A stretch of DNA of 64,000 nucleotides from Diphasiastrum complanatum (GCA_029204225.1 CM055110.1:48212921-48276920); one strand, 5' to 3'; shown: positions 10,707 through 53,443, numbered from the stretch's first letter. Notes: generated by a model from the letters alone, not told the origin. Translations and numbers: made by a program.

Positions 10707-11494
10707 TTTTGATCGTAACTTAAAGTATTTGCATATATCTAGCCTACAGACTTCGGTTTTTGTGTGCTCCAACCTCCTTGATAAAACTGAGCTCCTCCTC
10801 TCCTCTTTTGGAGCAGGTTGAGGCCTCATATTATTTTCTAAAGGTTTCAGAATTTATGCATGTTCACATCACCAGCTTGAACACTATTTGCCTTTATGTG
10901 AATATCCTGTATATTGAATGATGACTATCATTGCATTTCCTCAAAATGTCCTACTATAGTCTCGCTGCAAGACTTGTATACTTAGAAATTTCCCTCTCTC
11001 ACAGCCAAAGATACTCCTTGGACTTTCAGATCATCAAAACATCCAATTTATCATTATTTTATGACATTGCTATCAGTAATTTGATCTTATCATGGAACTT
11101 TGCGGTTATCAGTGATTTGTTCTTATCATAGCCACAATACATTGTCACACTGTCGAAAGCTAAATTGAATGCCTTTGCATATTGTAATAAATTACAAATG
11201 CAGATACTCAAAGTCTGATTCTAGGCAGTCAATCCAGGTACTCTTGATTTTCATCCTTAAGATTTGTGAAGATATACTCAGTGTTTGAAAATTGTATATG
11301 CGAAAGCTCTTTTGCAGACGTTTCTTGGACCTTTTAACTGTATGCCTATATATGGTATACAGATGTATGCAAGAAACTTACATAGACCCAGGCAAATGTG
11401 GCATTATGCTGGGATGCATATGTATTGTTGCATAGCTGTGTGGATGTGGAAGTTAGTAGCATAACCTCTAATCATCATGAAAACCTATGGTCAG
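10703..11494. other. No gene recognised; probable intron of the SPIRRIG-like gene
   Basis: AT-rich sequence with short open frames lacking family resemblance. It lies just before the first recognised SPIRRIG exon and should be intron if the missing N-terminal exons lie further upstream. Confidence 0.4.
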
Positions 11495-26502
<15,008 letters not shown>

Positions 26503-28300
26503 AATAATGCGCACAACAATGGATCTTGGCATCTGTCTCCTACCATTTATTATAGAGGACCTCCTGGTCACAAAGAGCTACTGATGTTTCTCTGATGTGG
26601 TGGTTGTATTGCATAAGCTTTATAATCACTGTAGGCTTTCATAGAATGTAGTTATGTACAGATGATACTTCCATGTGAATCGATTGGTCCAACGGATCTG
26701 GTAGGTTATCATACTTGCAATGTCATAGCTCTCACATGAATGTTTTAAGTTTTGAATGTAGATAGCAGCAAGGGGAAATGTGACCCTACAAACTTATAGG
26801 AGAAAACAAGTACCTTGGAAGAGACGCTACAGTACAATGTTTTGACAGAGTAGCCTTGCTCAACTAACTGTCTGTATTCTATGAAATTTGCTGACTGACT
26901 ACAGCTGGAACGTTTCCTCTACAATGACCTATACAAATTTTGAGACCTCATTGAGCATTCCAAACCACCTATTCTCCCTTTTTCTGAATGACTATCATTT
27001 CATTTTTGGTTGAGTTTAGATATATAGAATGTTTGGCTTGCTATTCAGCAGCCTAATGCACTTGAATATACTCATTGTTATTTTGATAAGAGGCATCCAA
27101 GCTCCTTGGAGGGCATCATTGCTGTATCATAAAATGCTAGCCATTTATGTGAACATGAATCCAAGAAGTAAAAAGTGAATATATAATAATAGCATATCGG
27201 AGAGCAGTATAAAAATATCTTAGTATCTTTCATGAGCTTGAAGATATGGTAATCAAATGGTACCTGGAGGCAGGGAGACAACAACTGTCCTTTTTTACAC
27301 AGCATTTATTAACACTTGGTAAAGAAATTGAACCTGGATGTAAGGATAACAGGAGGCAATATTTATCGAATGTATTATATTGTTCACAGCAACATAGAGA
27401 AGATAGGTCCTGAACAGGCTGCAGGCGTTTTTTCCAGCATGGATGAATGTGTGTTTTGGCACAAATTGGAGTGTTCAATCTGGACCATCCCGACTGAACT
27501 CCTTGTCTGCAACTGGAAAGATGGTGATTAGACTTAGAGAATTGAAAGGTTTCATAAAAGGAATTAAAAACCTAAATAGGAAATATTGCAGCATATATTG
27601 ACAATAAATTTCTTAGATTGAGGGTTTGTAGATTTCTTTTGAAGCTTCAACCTCTGAAAATTGGACACAAATTGCATTCTTGGACTTTCTTTTCTTTCCG
27701 GTGACTGCCAATTGACAAAGAACAAAAGCTCCTGCGAGATTTACAGTTTTCGTTGCAGATACTTGAGTGGAAGAAGGGCAAAATCGGCTGGAACTGTACC
27801 TGAACGGCAACAAAAAAGGATTGCACCCTCGTATTGAGGAGCTTCCAACCTATATTGTCTGTGTCCTCCCTGTACCAACCATTCCCGACCTTCTAAAGGA
27901 AACAGTTTGCAGTCTTTATAACAAGATGCGACTCAAATTAATGTCTTTATTTTGGATGCCTCATAATTATTCATTGGTTTTCTCTCCCTATTTGAGTTTT
28001 CTTGATTGGATTCTCTCTCTACCCGAGAGGAGGGCATTTTCATACTTTGTTTGTTGTAGTACAAGTCTTCACACGTGTGAAAGTACTTGTATGGTTGATT
28101 TATGCATGTAGTAATGTGCTCTTGCCTTAGATTTGTGGAATAAATCTTGGTTTTCAATCTATGTGTGATCTATGTGCAATCACAAAGTCTTAGGAGATCA
28201 ATAACACACGTTGTGGAACTCTCACACGTGTGAAATTCAACAGTTATGTATAGTGGATAGGAGTTCTCAGAAGATAGAATTAAGTGAGTAGGAGTAAGAT
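26503..28300. other. SPIRRIG 3' flank; no further gene recognised
   Basis: Contains the 3' untranslated region of the SPIRRIG-like gene, with no convincing poly(A) signal picked out. Short open frames at 27316-27531 (+) and 27767-28111 (+) show no recognisable family. The sequence is AT-rich and without obvious repeats. Confidence 0.4.
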
Positions 28301-28633
28301 TAAACTCCAACACTCTCCCTTAAGCTTACTCCTAGGAACTTGAATAAAAATTGAACATACTAACTAAGGTAGTATGCCTTTCTTTTGACAATGGTTTTGT
28401 CAGTATATCAGCCAACATGCTATCAGTGTGACATTACATTAATTCAACTTCTTTCTTTTGAACCTCCTCTCTTAGAAAATGACATTGAACTTTGATATGT
28501 TTAGTTCTAGAGTGAGTTCATGGGTTCAGGGAAAGTGCAATGCAGCTTTGATTGTCGCAGTGCAATGCAGTTGGTTTGATTTGTTGAAATTTTAGATCAT
28601 GCAATAATCTTCTGAGCCATATAACTTCCTTTA

Positions 28634-30270
28634 CTATAGAGGTGGTTGCGACATATTCGGACTCGGTAGAGGACAAAGAAATGCATTTTGCTTTCGACTA
28701 TTCCATGAAATGGGTCCTCTAGCAAGAAAACATAAGTAGCCAGAAGTGGATTTTCTGGTATCCACATCTCCGGCCCAATCTGATATTGAATAAGCTTTAT
28801 CATAATACAAAGCATAATGCTTTGTGGCTTGTATGTACCTCAACACTCTCTACAGAGCTTTCCAATGTGGTAGGATTCGACATGTATTGAGACAATGTGC
28901 TAATTGTGAAAGCAAGATCACAGATTATGACATACATGGAGAGAGCCAATGAGATATTTGCACATTTCCTTGTGTTATTTCTCATACTTCAAATACACGT
29001 CCTTTGATAGTTTGAACCTTGGATCCATAGGTGAGTCTATGGTTTTGCAATATTCAATGCCATACTTGTGAAGTACATCAATTAGATATCTTTGCTAGCA
29101 TATAGTGATTCTTTTGCTCGTTTTGTATTTGATCTCTATGCCAAGTAGGCAATGTACTGGGCCCGAATCAATAAGTTTTGAATTCCTGCGATAATAAAGC
29201 TTTGGTCATTTAGTAGTTGATTCAAATTGCTGATGATTAAGAAATCATTGACATAAAGTGCTATTATGACATAGCTTGAGCCTATGTACTATAGATACAC
29301 ATTAGAATCTGTAGAATTGAAAATAATTGATGTTACAACAAAAATATATGTATTCTTTCAAACCAAGCTCTTGGAGCTTGTTTTAACCAGTAGAGGGCCT
29401 TTTGAAATTTGCAGACTTTTTGCTCTTGATGTTGATAGATATAAATGTCTTCTTCGACATTTATATCTATACATTCGTTAAGGTTCAATGTTGTTTGAAC
29501 ACCCATTTGGTGAATGTCTAGATCTTCGACAGCTGCAATAGCAAGTAATGTTTAGATAGATTGATGCTTTAGATCTCAGTGTAATCTATTCCATACGATT
29601 GTTCGTAGCCTTTCACCATTGGTTGAGCTTTCCATTTGGATATAGATTCATCTAGTTTAAGCTTTAACTTGAATATCCACTTAGAGTCGATGATTTTCGC
29701 ATTCGTAGGAGGGTGGACAAGACTCCAGGTCTTGTTTTTCATTAATGAATTATACTCAACGTCCATGGCCATACGCCAATTGTTTGCATCCGATTTCGAC
29801 CAAGCGTTTGCAACTAAGGCATGAATGTTTGAGGGATGAATCAATCAGGCTCTTGTTTGGTTCGAGCAGATCTTCGAACAATCGTCGTTTGCTGAGTAGG
29901 TAGCTCTCCTTGTTGTGTGACTGAGATATCTTCGATAGGTGTAATAACATTCGCAAGTCGAGGTCTGTCAATGGTAAATTGAGTTATTGGAACAAACGCT
30001 TGCATTGGTTGCTTGAATAAAAAATATAGAGATCTTCAAATAGGTTCTTGCATGGTGTCATATGTGTTGAGAAGCTCCTGAATCAAGATATCATTGCTGA
30101 GTATCTTTACTGTGTAGATATTGTACCATAAGCAGTTTTGGGTCTTCATGGGAAATTATGGCAAAATCTGAACTTCCATCTTGATGCAACATCTTCTTTT
30201 TCGCTTCATTATGTTTGAGAATTCAACAATTCTTAATGTCGTGATTGGTTCTCTTTCAATATTTGCAAAA
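28634..30270 (-). mobile_element. Ty1/copia remnant, minus strand
   Basis: Reading 5' to 3' on the minus strand: a gag zinc knuckle (CKYxKRTNHDIKNC near 30270-30200, with a stop in place of one residue), then directly the RT start (NWRMAMDVEYNSLMKNKTW near 29790), the RT end (VLHKYGIEYCKTIDSPMD near 29060) and RNase H (DWAGDVDTRKSTSGYLCF near 28770). Many stops and shifts interrupt it. Integrase appears to be missing between gag and RT, so this is an internally deleted, dead copy. Confidence 0.85.
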
Positions 30271-30551
30271 TAGCTTGATCTTGGATTTCTGTTGCTGGTG
30301 ATCGTGCTGCTGATGCCGGTTTGAATTGGTTTTCTGAATATTCGTCTTCTCGTCCTTCAAATTTTTCTTCTTTTTGAACTGTTGCTTATTCAAATATAAG
30401 GCGACTACCTTGTTATTTGAAGAGGATAAACTATTTTTACATTGTGCTAAGTAAAGAAATAGATACAAAGATATATCACTTTTACCATAAGCAAGCAAAT
30501 TGGATGATAAGAATGCAAAATTTATGGATCATGCAAGATGCCTAGAAAATA

Positions 30552-30776
30552 GTGATTGAACAAGAGACATGTCTTGTAATGGCCATTGCAAAATTTGAGA
30601 GAGAAGATGACAAGTTAAATAAAGAGCTTGAAGAACTCTTGGGCAGTCAACTGGATTGGGATAGACATTCTATCATAGCACTCGAGATAATAAATACGAG
30701 CATCAATGACCATATCATTCCGTCAGCAAGCACACTGAGTGAAGTTTGGGTGATTTTGCAGCCCTTGTATGAATAA
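30552..30776 (+). pseudogene. Copia-type gag fragment
   Basis: An open frame containing LDWDRHSIIALEIINTS followed by LSEVWVILQPLYE resembles the UBN2/gag-polypeptide region of Ty1/copia elements (tryptophan, then a W...L..YE end). The frame stops at once and no knuckle follows. It is opposite in orientation to the copia remnant just upstream. Confidence 0.5.
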
Positions 30777-31045
30777 AAACTAACATACGAATGGATGAAT
30801 CTAAAAGGGTTCTAGATTTTTTCACAATTGAAAAATCAATGATCTTAGAGATCAATTTGTGTGAAAGTAACCTGCATAAAGGAACAAACCTAAATATGCC
30901 AAGATTGTCTACACAATCTCTAATATTAAAACCTAGTCAAGATGTAGAAACATCTAAAATATCTTCAAATTCTTTAATAAGTGGATCAAATATGATGAAG
31001 GACCTAATTTGGACTTGTAATAATGTCAAAAATGAGAGAGCATAA

Positions 31046-32150
31046 CATTCATGATGATGCATAAAGAACATGCCACGACCATCATTCACACAAGCAAGAC
31101 AATATACGAAGTCCTACACAATGTAGATACCAATCTCCTCATACAATGCCTTCACCAAAATGAGGCATGTACATCAACTACTAAAATGGTAAAGTGTTCA
31201 ACTATTTGTAGCTATAGTAGGACAAATTAGAAGGCTCTAAAAGTAGGGTTGAGCCCTAAATCTCCACCATCCATCAAATCAATGGTCTAGATTGACTCGC
31301 TTGACAATGACCACATAATCTTATGCAATATATATATAAAACAATAAAAGAATGTCATTTGGCCCAACTTGGTCCCTCTACATAATTTTCACATGTGGCC
31401 TCTAGTTTGATCCTTAGTGAAACTACTCTAATTTTTCATATACAAGCTTCGAGTAGATATTTGCCATTTGGACTATTTTTTTTCACATTCCAATTCTCCC
31501 TCAAATTCAACTTGGCCAAAAAAATTCACCATCTATGCTAACCATAACCAAGATAAGAATTTTTTTTTATGAAGATCCATTTCCAAGTTTCATGAACACA
31601 CCATTGATGTAGATCCCCCTTGGAAACATCCCAAGGCTTCCATGCATGCCTTCATATGATCTTCAAAACAATCCATGCAAAAATAGCTAGTCCACAACAT
31701 ACTAGTATTTTGCTTTTCTCTAAGCATCCAAACAAAATGGTTCATCTAATCTTGTATCATCAAGAAGTAATGAGAATATCCAAAAACCAGCACTTGATAA
31801 CATCCATACTTGCCTTTGCCCCTTTGTATCTCATAGTGATTGCATCACATAAAACATGAGCATTATAAAAAATGAAGTATCATATTTTTTTATCCATGGC
31901 CACCTTCATTTGATTTGCATTAACATGAGACATGGCTTCTTGGACTGAATTCTCTACAACAAAATAACAAGAAGCTTCATTGATATATCTTGTTGGTGGA
32001 TATCTTGGTCTTGATAATTTTTTGGAATGAATTGCTCCTGTTGTGGTTGAGTTATATTTTCATCTGAGTCAGTCTCACTATAGGTTGAATTGTGTTAGTG
32101 TCATGCATTCATGAAGTGCTAGAAGAAGGCTACAAGTTATCATTTTTGAC
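31046..32150. other. No gene recognised
   Basis: AT-rich spacer with short frames and no family resemblance. It probably contains more decayed retroelement sequence, but nothing can be named with confidence. Confidence 0.35.
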
Positions 32151-32154
32151 ATTG

Positions 32155-32300
32155 TCTTTCCTTTCGAGGTTATAAAATTGATAGCCTACAAAGATTGATT
32201 TAATGCTTGTAGGATCCAACTTCTTTTCTAACTCAGTAGGAAGTTGAGAGATAGCAATGCATCCAAAGAATTTAGAATTTTCAACAGAAGGTTTTGATCC
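32155..32300 (-). pseudogene. Copia integrase C-terminal fragment
   Basis: The minus strand encodes FFGCIAISQLP followed by EKKLDPTSIKSIFVGY, the conserved segment at the end of copia integrase where (F/V)GC and KLDP...FVGY recur. No intact flanking domains are present. Confidence 0.6.
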
Positions 32301-33379
32301 AATCCATAAATATGGTAAAATATAGCTTGATTAAGACCAAATCTAAGTACATAATGTCATACCATTGTTGGAAGGGATGGACGAAACGGACGGAAATCCC
32401 TTCCTCACAGTGCATGTACTATGCCTATCGAATTCAAATCAGAATAGCGATTCAAATGACTCGGCTGATTCTACTTGATTCTAACTTCGAAGTTGTCAAA
32501 ATCGACAACGGTTGATTATGTAGACAAACACAAAGTCCTTAGATTGTTGTTTTTGGAAATGACAGACAATTCAAACAATTCTATACAACAGTAGTATCAA
32601 ATGAGAGTAGTTAATGAGAATAGCATACATTGATATTGACATTAATCTGAACGCAATGAGACAATGGATTGATTCAAAAAGTAACAAGTACAAGTCAGCT
32701 GAAATAACAAGCACAAGACAATTGTGGTGATAATTGCGTACTCGGAAGTAACTTTAGTTTTATAACAACTTCGATGATTCAAAGATCATTCGATACCTTA
32801 ATTTGACTCTTTATCTGAAGTTAATCGATGTATTAACATCTACTATGTCTACTGATTGATCAAGTTTAATTCTCATTATTAAGTTGTACATTTACTCATA
32901 TATATATACAAATGTATAGACACGTTGAACTATGATGTCTGATATAGATCTATCACTCTCTAGGTAGGCGGTAGTCGTGTCTATCACTATTTGGATAGGT
33001 GATGATCATGGTTGTTGTCATTGTCAAAACAGTTACACAGTGTTAAAACTAGCTTATATAGGTGACTAGCTTTATTTAGAGTGGTACCACATTAACAGTT
33101 TGTTGATTTGAGTCAAAGTCGAATTAAATGGAATTGAGGGCGACAAAGGTTCGAATGTTCGTTTGAATCGAACATTCGAGCATCTGTCAATAGTCGATAG
33201 TCGACACTCGAAACTCCTTCGATAATATGCCTATTACTTGAACTTTGAGATGAAGAAATCTCAATAAAGCAAGATGGTACATCAAATAATGGAAGAGAAG
33301 CAAATGTGAATGTGTTGAAGTAGATACAACTTGAAAATTGCCTCTCTTTTCCATGTATTGTGAGCCACAAAGACTCGGC

Positions 33380-33821
33380 CTTGCTCTTGAAGATCTCAAT
33401 TAGAAGCAAAATGCCCCTTCTTACCACAAAGAAAACACTTCTTGTTGGATTTGCAACTTCTTGATGTTTGTGAGGACTCCTCATCACTCTCCTCCTTTGA
33501 CTTGTCCTTCTTGAAATGTTGATGTTGCTTTTTGCCCCTTCCTCTCCTTCTTGAAGTAAGCTTTCACCTCTCCATCATCCTTCAATGTATTGTTTCATAG
33601 ATGGATTTCAATGTGTCCCAAGCCTCATCGGATGAGGTGCATGAGCCAATCTCCCACAACACTTCATTAAAAACATTTATTTTGATGATATGTAGGGCCA
33701 TCCTTGCCCTCTTCTTGTACTTTTGGACCTCTTGGAGCACTTGAGGCTCCTCCTCAAGTCCTAGCACAATCTCCATCACATATTGGAGCACGAAAATGGA
33801 CTCCATCCTTCCAAATGGCAT
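33380..33821 (-). pseudogene. Copia-type gag fragment with zinc knuckle
   Basis: The minus-strand frame 33821-33582 ends SSDEAWDTLKSIYETIH, typical of copia gag. About 150 bp downstream CFLCGKKGHFAS (near 33440-33405) is a CCHC knuckle whose last cysteine is replaced by a stop. Probably the same element as the integrase fragment at 32155-32300. Confidence 0.6.
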
Positions 33822-34492
33822 AATTGGAGGTGTTCAATCTCTCTTTTGATTCCAATAGAAAAGAACCTATGAAAGCCATGAAAAGTGAAAAAAGATGTCT
33901 TGTAGTGGATCAAAAGGTGTTGCTTCTCTCTCAATAATGGATCCTTAAAAGGGGTACTACCAACTCCAATATGTACAACTTGGTGTGAGACCTATCTCAC
34001 TAGCTCTACCAATCTCTCTCAAACTAGATCAAACTCTCATCCCAAGATGGAGCATGGACAAAGTTTGGGTCGACTTGACTCCAACACACAAAAGGACTCA
34101 AAAACATCCACAAATGACTCGAATATAATTGGATTGCATGAAACTATGTGGCTATGACCTCAAAAAATTGTCTAAATCTTAAATAGACAAGAATGGCAAG
34201 CTTTTTTTGAGTTTTTGGATCAAACAAGCAAGATATGGATCAAACCAAAAAAAGGCCATACAGGTCTAGGTGCCCTACCTACCCTTATTCAATAGGCTAT
34301 GGCTTTTAATTGGCTCATCCAAATGGTTTGAAACAAATTGCATCAAAAACTAGACTTTTCTAGCTTTCTAACAAACTATCTAGTATAGATTTTGAATCTA
34401 ACTTGGAGGAGAACCAAACCATCAAATTTGGTTGTACCTCACACGTGTCTGAGCACTGAATTCTGTACAATACCAGACCAGGTCCATTCATA

Positions 34493-35110
34493 ATGACTAT
34501 GACCCTCCTTGATGAAGTACTCACGCAAGCTGATTCTGACCTTTGGAAGGAAGCCATGGATAAAGAATACAACTCTCTAATGAAAAACAACACTTGGACT
34601 GGTACGAAGTTGCTTGCAGGCAGAAAGATCGTTGATTGTAAAAAAAGATATTCAACATCAAGTATAAGGTAGATGGTAGCATCGACAAAATGAAGTCTCA
34701 ACTGGTGGCAAGGGGATAATCACAAATTCCCAACATTGATTACTTCGAAACCTTCAGCCTAGTGGTCAAACACTCCTCAATTGGATTGTAGTTATCATTC
34801 GTCGTTGCAGCCAACCTTGAGGTGCATCAGTTTGATGTACAAACAACATTCCTCGACAGAGCTTTTGGAGAGGATATTTACATTATCCCCCAACAATCAT
34901 CAAGAGCATGGTTTCAAAAAATCAGTTCATTTCTTATCCAACAAGGATTCACACCAAGCTCTGCAGATTACAATGTCAAGAACATTCAAGAATCTTTTAT
35001 AATCATCACATTATGTGGATGATACATTGCTTTTCAGCAATAACATCAATATGATAAATGATATCAAGAGGATGTTGTCTCAAGAATTTGAAAATGACAG
35101 ACAGATTTAG
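34493..35110 (+). pseudogene. Copia reverse transcriptase fragment, plus strand
   Basis: SDLWKEAMDKEYNSLMKNNT (about 34530-34595) is the start of copia RT, and YVDDTLLFSNN near 35010 is its catalytic motif. Stops and shifts break it into at least four frames. It faces the opposite way from the copia pieces at 28.6-30.3 and 32.1-33.8 kb. Confidence 0.75.
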
Positions 35111-36237
35111 GAAAAGCTCAATATTATTTTGGAATCATTTTTAGGGTTCTTTTAGGATTTTTTTAGGAGGTTTTTAGGTTTTAGAAAAAATAGTTGTTAT
35201 GAGACAATATGAACATAAAACCGAAGACTTGCGACCAACAACATAAGACAACGTCTCTGACAGATTATACAAGTAATTTCTGACAAAACATGACATACAA
35301 CTACCACAAGGCTCACAACTGACATTGTGGACTAGTTCATTCTTTTAATTATGTCTTGTATATATATATTTAAATTGTACAAATATAAATCAAGCACATA
35401 GATACAAAATGAATATTCGCCAACACATTGAATGTAGTGTACACTCTTGTGTTTCAATAAAACTATTTCTAAGAGATATCATCTTGTGCCATTGCGCATT
35501 TCATGTTACGTCTGATTTTCTTTGAAGATACATGATTGAACATAACTTTATTATGTTAAATGTTGAATGCTTCTTAATGCCTCTAATTCTGCTGAATGCT
35601 TCTATTGATGATCCTTGCTTCCACAAGACTTCTTTCAAAGTTGTTATCTCAATGCGAAGTCACCACCACATTTTTGTGATAGTCATAGTTGCATAGATGC
35701 AAAGAATCCTTTATTTCATGGATACTAAGGATATTGATATTTTTACTAACTCTTCTTAAAGGCAAAATTTATGCATTTCAATCTTTGATGAATGTTGTAA
35801 AAAACAAGCTTATCATTAAAGGGGAGTGTAAAAAATGTAATGATAGGCTTGACAACTATTTATGACAGTTTTCAAGTCACACAATTGAGTCCTACAAGGA
35901 ACTTTTCTAAACCTAACCATCAACACATTGTAATACCACCATTTTTGCAATATGAGTGTTACATTTGGTACATTTGAGTTGCTTCTTCTCACTATTGTTT
36001 CTCTCCACTGTTTTTCATGTGAAAATTACTTTCAGAGTAGGATGTTGTGTTGGATGATTATAGATCTCGATGAACATATTCAATATTTATAGTCTCCATT
36101 CCTATATTGGCATGTGAGAGCATGTGGATGTTTTTTATCTTGGAATGGTGTCATAGAACCATTTTTGCTTCCTCAATCATAGTTATAACTACTAGGGGTC
36201 TCTCTTCGTGTGGTGTGTGCCATTTAGTCTCTGTCCC
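35111..36237. other. No gene recognised
   Basis: AT-rich spacer. A simple duplicated word (TTTTAGG) occurs near 35143-35180. Nothing else could be assigned. Confidence 0.35.
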
Positions 36238-36518
36238 ACTGGAATCATCTGTGATCGTAACGAACAGGCTAAAAGTTAGTTTTGAATTTTTATCCTTGAC
36301 AGAACCCAACATGGATAAATGCACCTGAATTGGACCATCCTGTACACGAAACATTTGGCAAACTACACAGTAATAATGCTCTTAATTACAGCTTTCGTGT
36401 GATACCCATATTGCCCAACAAAAAAATCAAAAAAACAAAAAAACGATTCTAGAATTTTTCTGAATCGCGATTCTGAACCGTGATTCAGATTGCGATTCTG
36501 AATCGCAGTGCATCTATG
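36238..36518 (-). mobile_element. CATAG-class inverted-repeat element, partial (GATTC palindromes)
   Basis: Reverse complement of the internal region of the element at 50171-50840: about 180 bp align by eye, including TACCCATATTGCCC (ending 36416). The terminal arm at 36440-36518 carries palindromes of the type GAATCGCGATTC and ends GTGCATCTATG, the same end as the 50171 copy. The other arm was not found, so this is probably truncated on its left side. Confidence 0.72.
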
Positions 36519-37656
36519 CTGCATATATCATATATTTGTGAGTAGGAAATTAATCATTGATCCTTTTTCTTACCAGAAAAAACATGTAGTTCACAATATC
36601 ATTATTTTTCTCGACAAAAATTACTCAACCTACTTCATTGATATTGACTTATGAAAAATCTCAAAACATTAATCATGGGTGGTGTCTTGTAGGTATCCCT
36701 ACATTTGTTTTTCAGTTTAGCTATCATGGAGGGCTCGATATGATGTGGTAATGCCTAAAGTGAAAATTTTCATTTTAAGGCTCGATATGATGAGGTAATG
36801 AAAATTTTCATTTTAATTGTCATTGGGGGGGGAGGGGTTTGCATGACGGACTTGATATCATGGGAAGCCAGATATTAGTTTATCGTATTGATTCACGTAA
36901 AATGATACCAAATAGATGAATCATAATCACACAGAATGCACACTTCATTGAAGAAAATTAAAATCCCATGCTGCTTAGTATTCTAGATATTGTGGCACAC
37001 AACACGGACAAGCCTTTGATAGCTGAAATTTGAGATTTAATTTCTCCAGTCGTCAATAGGCATGAATTCAAAAGGCATATGGTATATTGTAGCCAACCTT
37101 GTTTGTTGTGTAGATGGTACCCAAACCAGGGAAAGCTTTCTAATTCTGAACCTACATTTGAGATTTAATTGTCAGTTAATATAGAGATCTGATGTATCAG
37201 TTGCTCATCTACTCCTACAGCACAGTTACAGGAGGTTTAACTTGGCATCACTTCCATCCATCCACGAGTCCAGAACGATCAAAAGTCAATACAACTCAAC
37301 TGCATCAAAAGAGCATCTCAGCTGCTTAGCGTATTGTCAAAACCTATCTCTTTTAACTAAAAATTGTGAATACATCATAGGCTCGACTTGGAGTTCTTAT
37401 CTGTTACATGATTACACCAACAAAGGAAAAGAAGGTGATAAAGACTCACTGGTATAAAGGTACACAATTTTTTCAACAAATTCCACTTGCATGCAGTGGC
37501 ATCCTTATGCCTTTCTGTACATAGTATAACTGCTTACAATGTGGCAAATTAAAATGCTCCACAATACATGTACAATGCTTTCAGTTTGTTCTCTTCAGTT
37601 CCAATGGCTTTACACTTGGAGAATGGTTCTTTCACCTCTCGATTCTCAAGAAAAAC
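36519..37656. other. 3' flank of the DHH1-like gene; no other gene
   Basis: Contains the helicase 3' untranslated region of unknown length. A short duplicated phrase (GGCTCGATATGATG, near 36731 and 36779) and a run of G (36826) are the only features seen. Confidence 0.4.
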
Positions 37657-51905
<14,249 letters not shown>

Positions 51906-51906
51906 C

Positions 51907-52680
51907 CTACAGCAACCTTACTATTAGCTTTCTATAGTTGTAAGAAGCATAGGCATCACAATCAAGACCAGAAACCAAATGCGAAGTATGGAAAATAATC
52001 TACGATATGGCTCACTTAGAAGGGTCAACCATAAAGCATTGAAATCACATGGCTAGAGGATACCAAAATGGTAGAAAATTTTAAATGGCACTTTTTATTT
52101 GGGGGACAGACTCGTCAATTTTGATTAAAAAAACAAAATGTACCAAAAATTGCACATCTGCGAGGTTGGATTTGGTACCTCAAAAGTCTCCGTCCAAACT
52201 TCCCTGGGAAGATTTACAACTTCCCTGAGATGATATAAGATTCCGTCTACCGTACTTTTCCAAGAAAAAACCTCTCAAAGAAAAACTGATGTCACTATCT
52301 AGTTCGTAGCATACTTTCTTCGCAGTCACTGCCAACTATGATGACACCCTCGCCCTTGATTCTCCTCGATAAGGGCCAAGTGGAGTAGAATAAAATGTAA
52401 AAACAACAAATTTAGAACGTCTAACAGCATTACAAAAAAAACTACAAAAACGTTGATGATAGAAAATAGAAAGAGACGAATTTCTCAGGAAAAAAATATA
52501 GACAGCTTAGAAAGGCATGTCAGCATTGCATCATCTGCGACGCCTTCATCAACAGAAAAACCACAAATAACTACGAATAAACATAACAGCAGCTTCATTT
52601 TGTATTCTTCGTGCTTTATGTTATATTATGTTATTGACATAATCCACGAAAGATCAAGCAAAAAAGAAGCAAGTCCACTA
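51907..52680. other. Upstream of helicase start codon; probable 5' leader intron
   Basis: On the minus strand CTGTAG immediately precedes the G before the ATG, a good splice acceptor. This interval therefore probably belongs to an intron in the 5' untranslated region. No coding sequence recognised. Confidence 0.45.
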
Positions 52681-53310
52681 GCAGGTATCGATAATACAAA
52701 TGTATCAAACCCCGTGAACTGAAAAAGAGAAAAGTACAGAAGCCACAGTCACGTATTTTTTCTAATACATCATATCACAAGCTACAACGACATATAATTG
52801 AAAATTTCTACTATATGCCCGTGAAGCCAAGAAAGCAAAGTTCAAGCAAGAATGGGGAAGATCCAACTGTGGTTGGTGATAATATAAATGTAGAAAACCC
52901 TATGAACCGAAAACAGTCACGATAGCAAAGATTTGTGACGGAAAACTTCAGAGAGCAGGATAGAAGGCCGCCATTGTGTCTTTCTTCATAATAGATACTG
53001 ATACATAGAAGTATATCATATATTCGTAAAGCCAACAAATCAAAGATGAAGCCGAAAAGGTTCACCTATACAAAAAGTAGAAAACATTAGGACCTGGAAA
53101 CAGCCATCAAAGCAAATGGTTGTGACCGACAACTGTACAAAGAAAGAAGTCACTGTTAAATCTTTAATAAGGCAGGTCCACCTGAAGATGCTGATAACAC
53201 GAATGTAGAAAACCCTAAGAAGCGAAAACGGCCATAATAACAAAGCTTTGTGATCGAAAAGTGCGTAAAGGAGCGTAGAAGCCACCAAACCACGAGCACA
53301 GGAATCCTTT
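52680..53310 (-). repeat. Degenerate tandem repeat upstream of the helicase
   Basis: Four diverged copies start near 52682, 52870, 53060 and 53180. On the plus strand they share ATGTAGAAAACCCTA followed by GAACCGAAAAC and later a TTGTGA(C/T)CGAAAA stretch and GTAGAAGCC. Spacing is irregular (about 120-190 bp). It lies in the presumed leader intron or promoter-proximal region. Confidence 0.6.
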
Positions 53311-53443
53311 GCAGAAGCAATGAAATGTGATGGATCGAGAAGACGACACGAGAGAGCGATGGATCGCGGAAGAGCGCCGACAGCAGGAAGGAAGGCGAGG
53401 AGCAATGAAACACAATGGCATGGCAGGAAGAATGGACCTAGGG

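Noticed and set aside
27316-28111. Two plus-strand frames after the SPIRRIG stop
   Set aside because: No similarity recognised, no splice continuity with the gene, and low-complexity flanks.
35690-35710. CATAGATGC-like word that could be the missing left end of the 36-kb element
   Set aside because: No matching 8-bp duplication and no palindrome array follows it.
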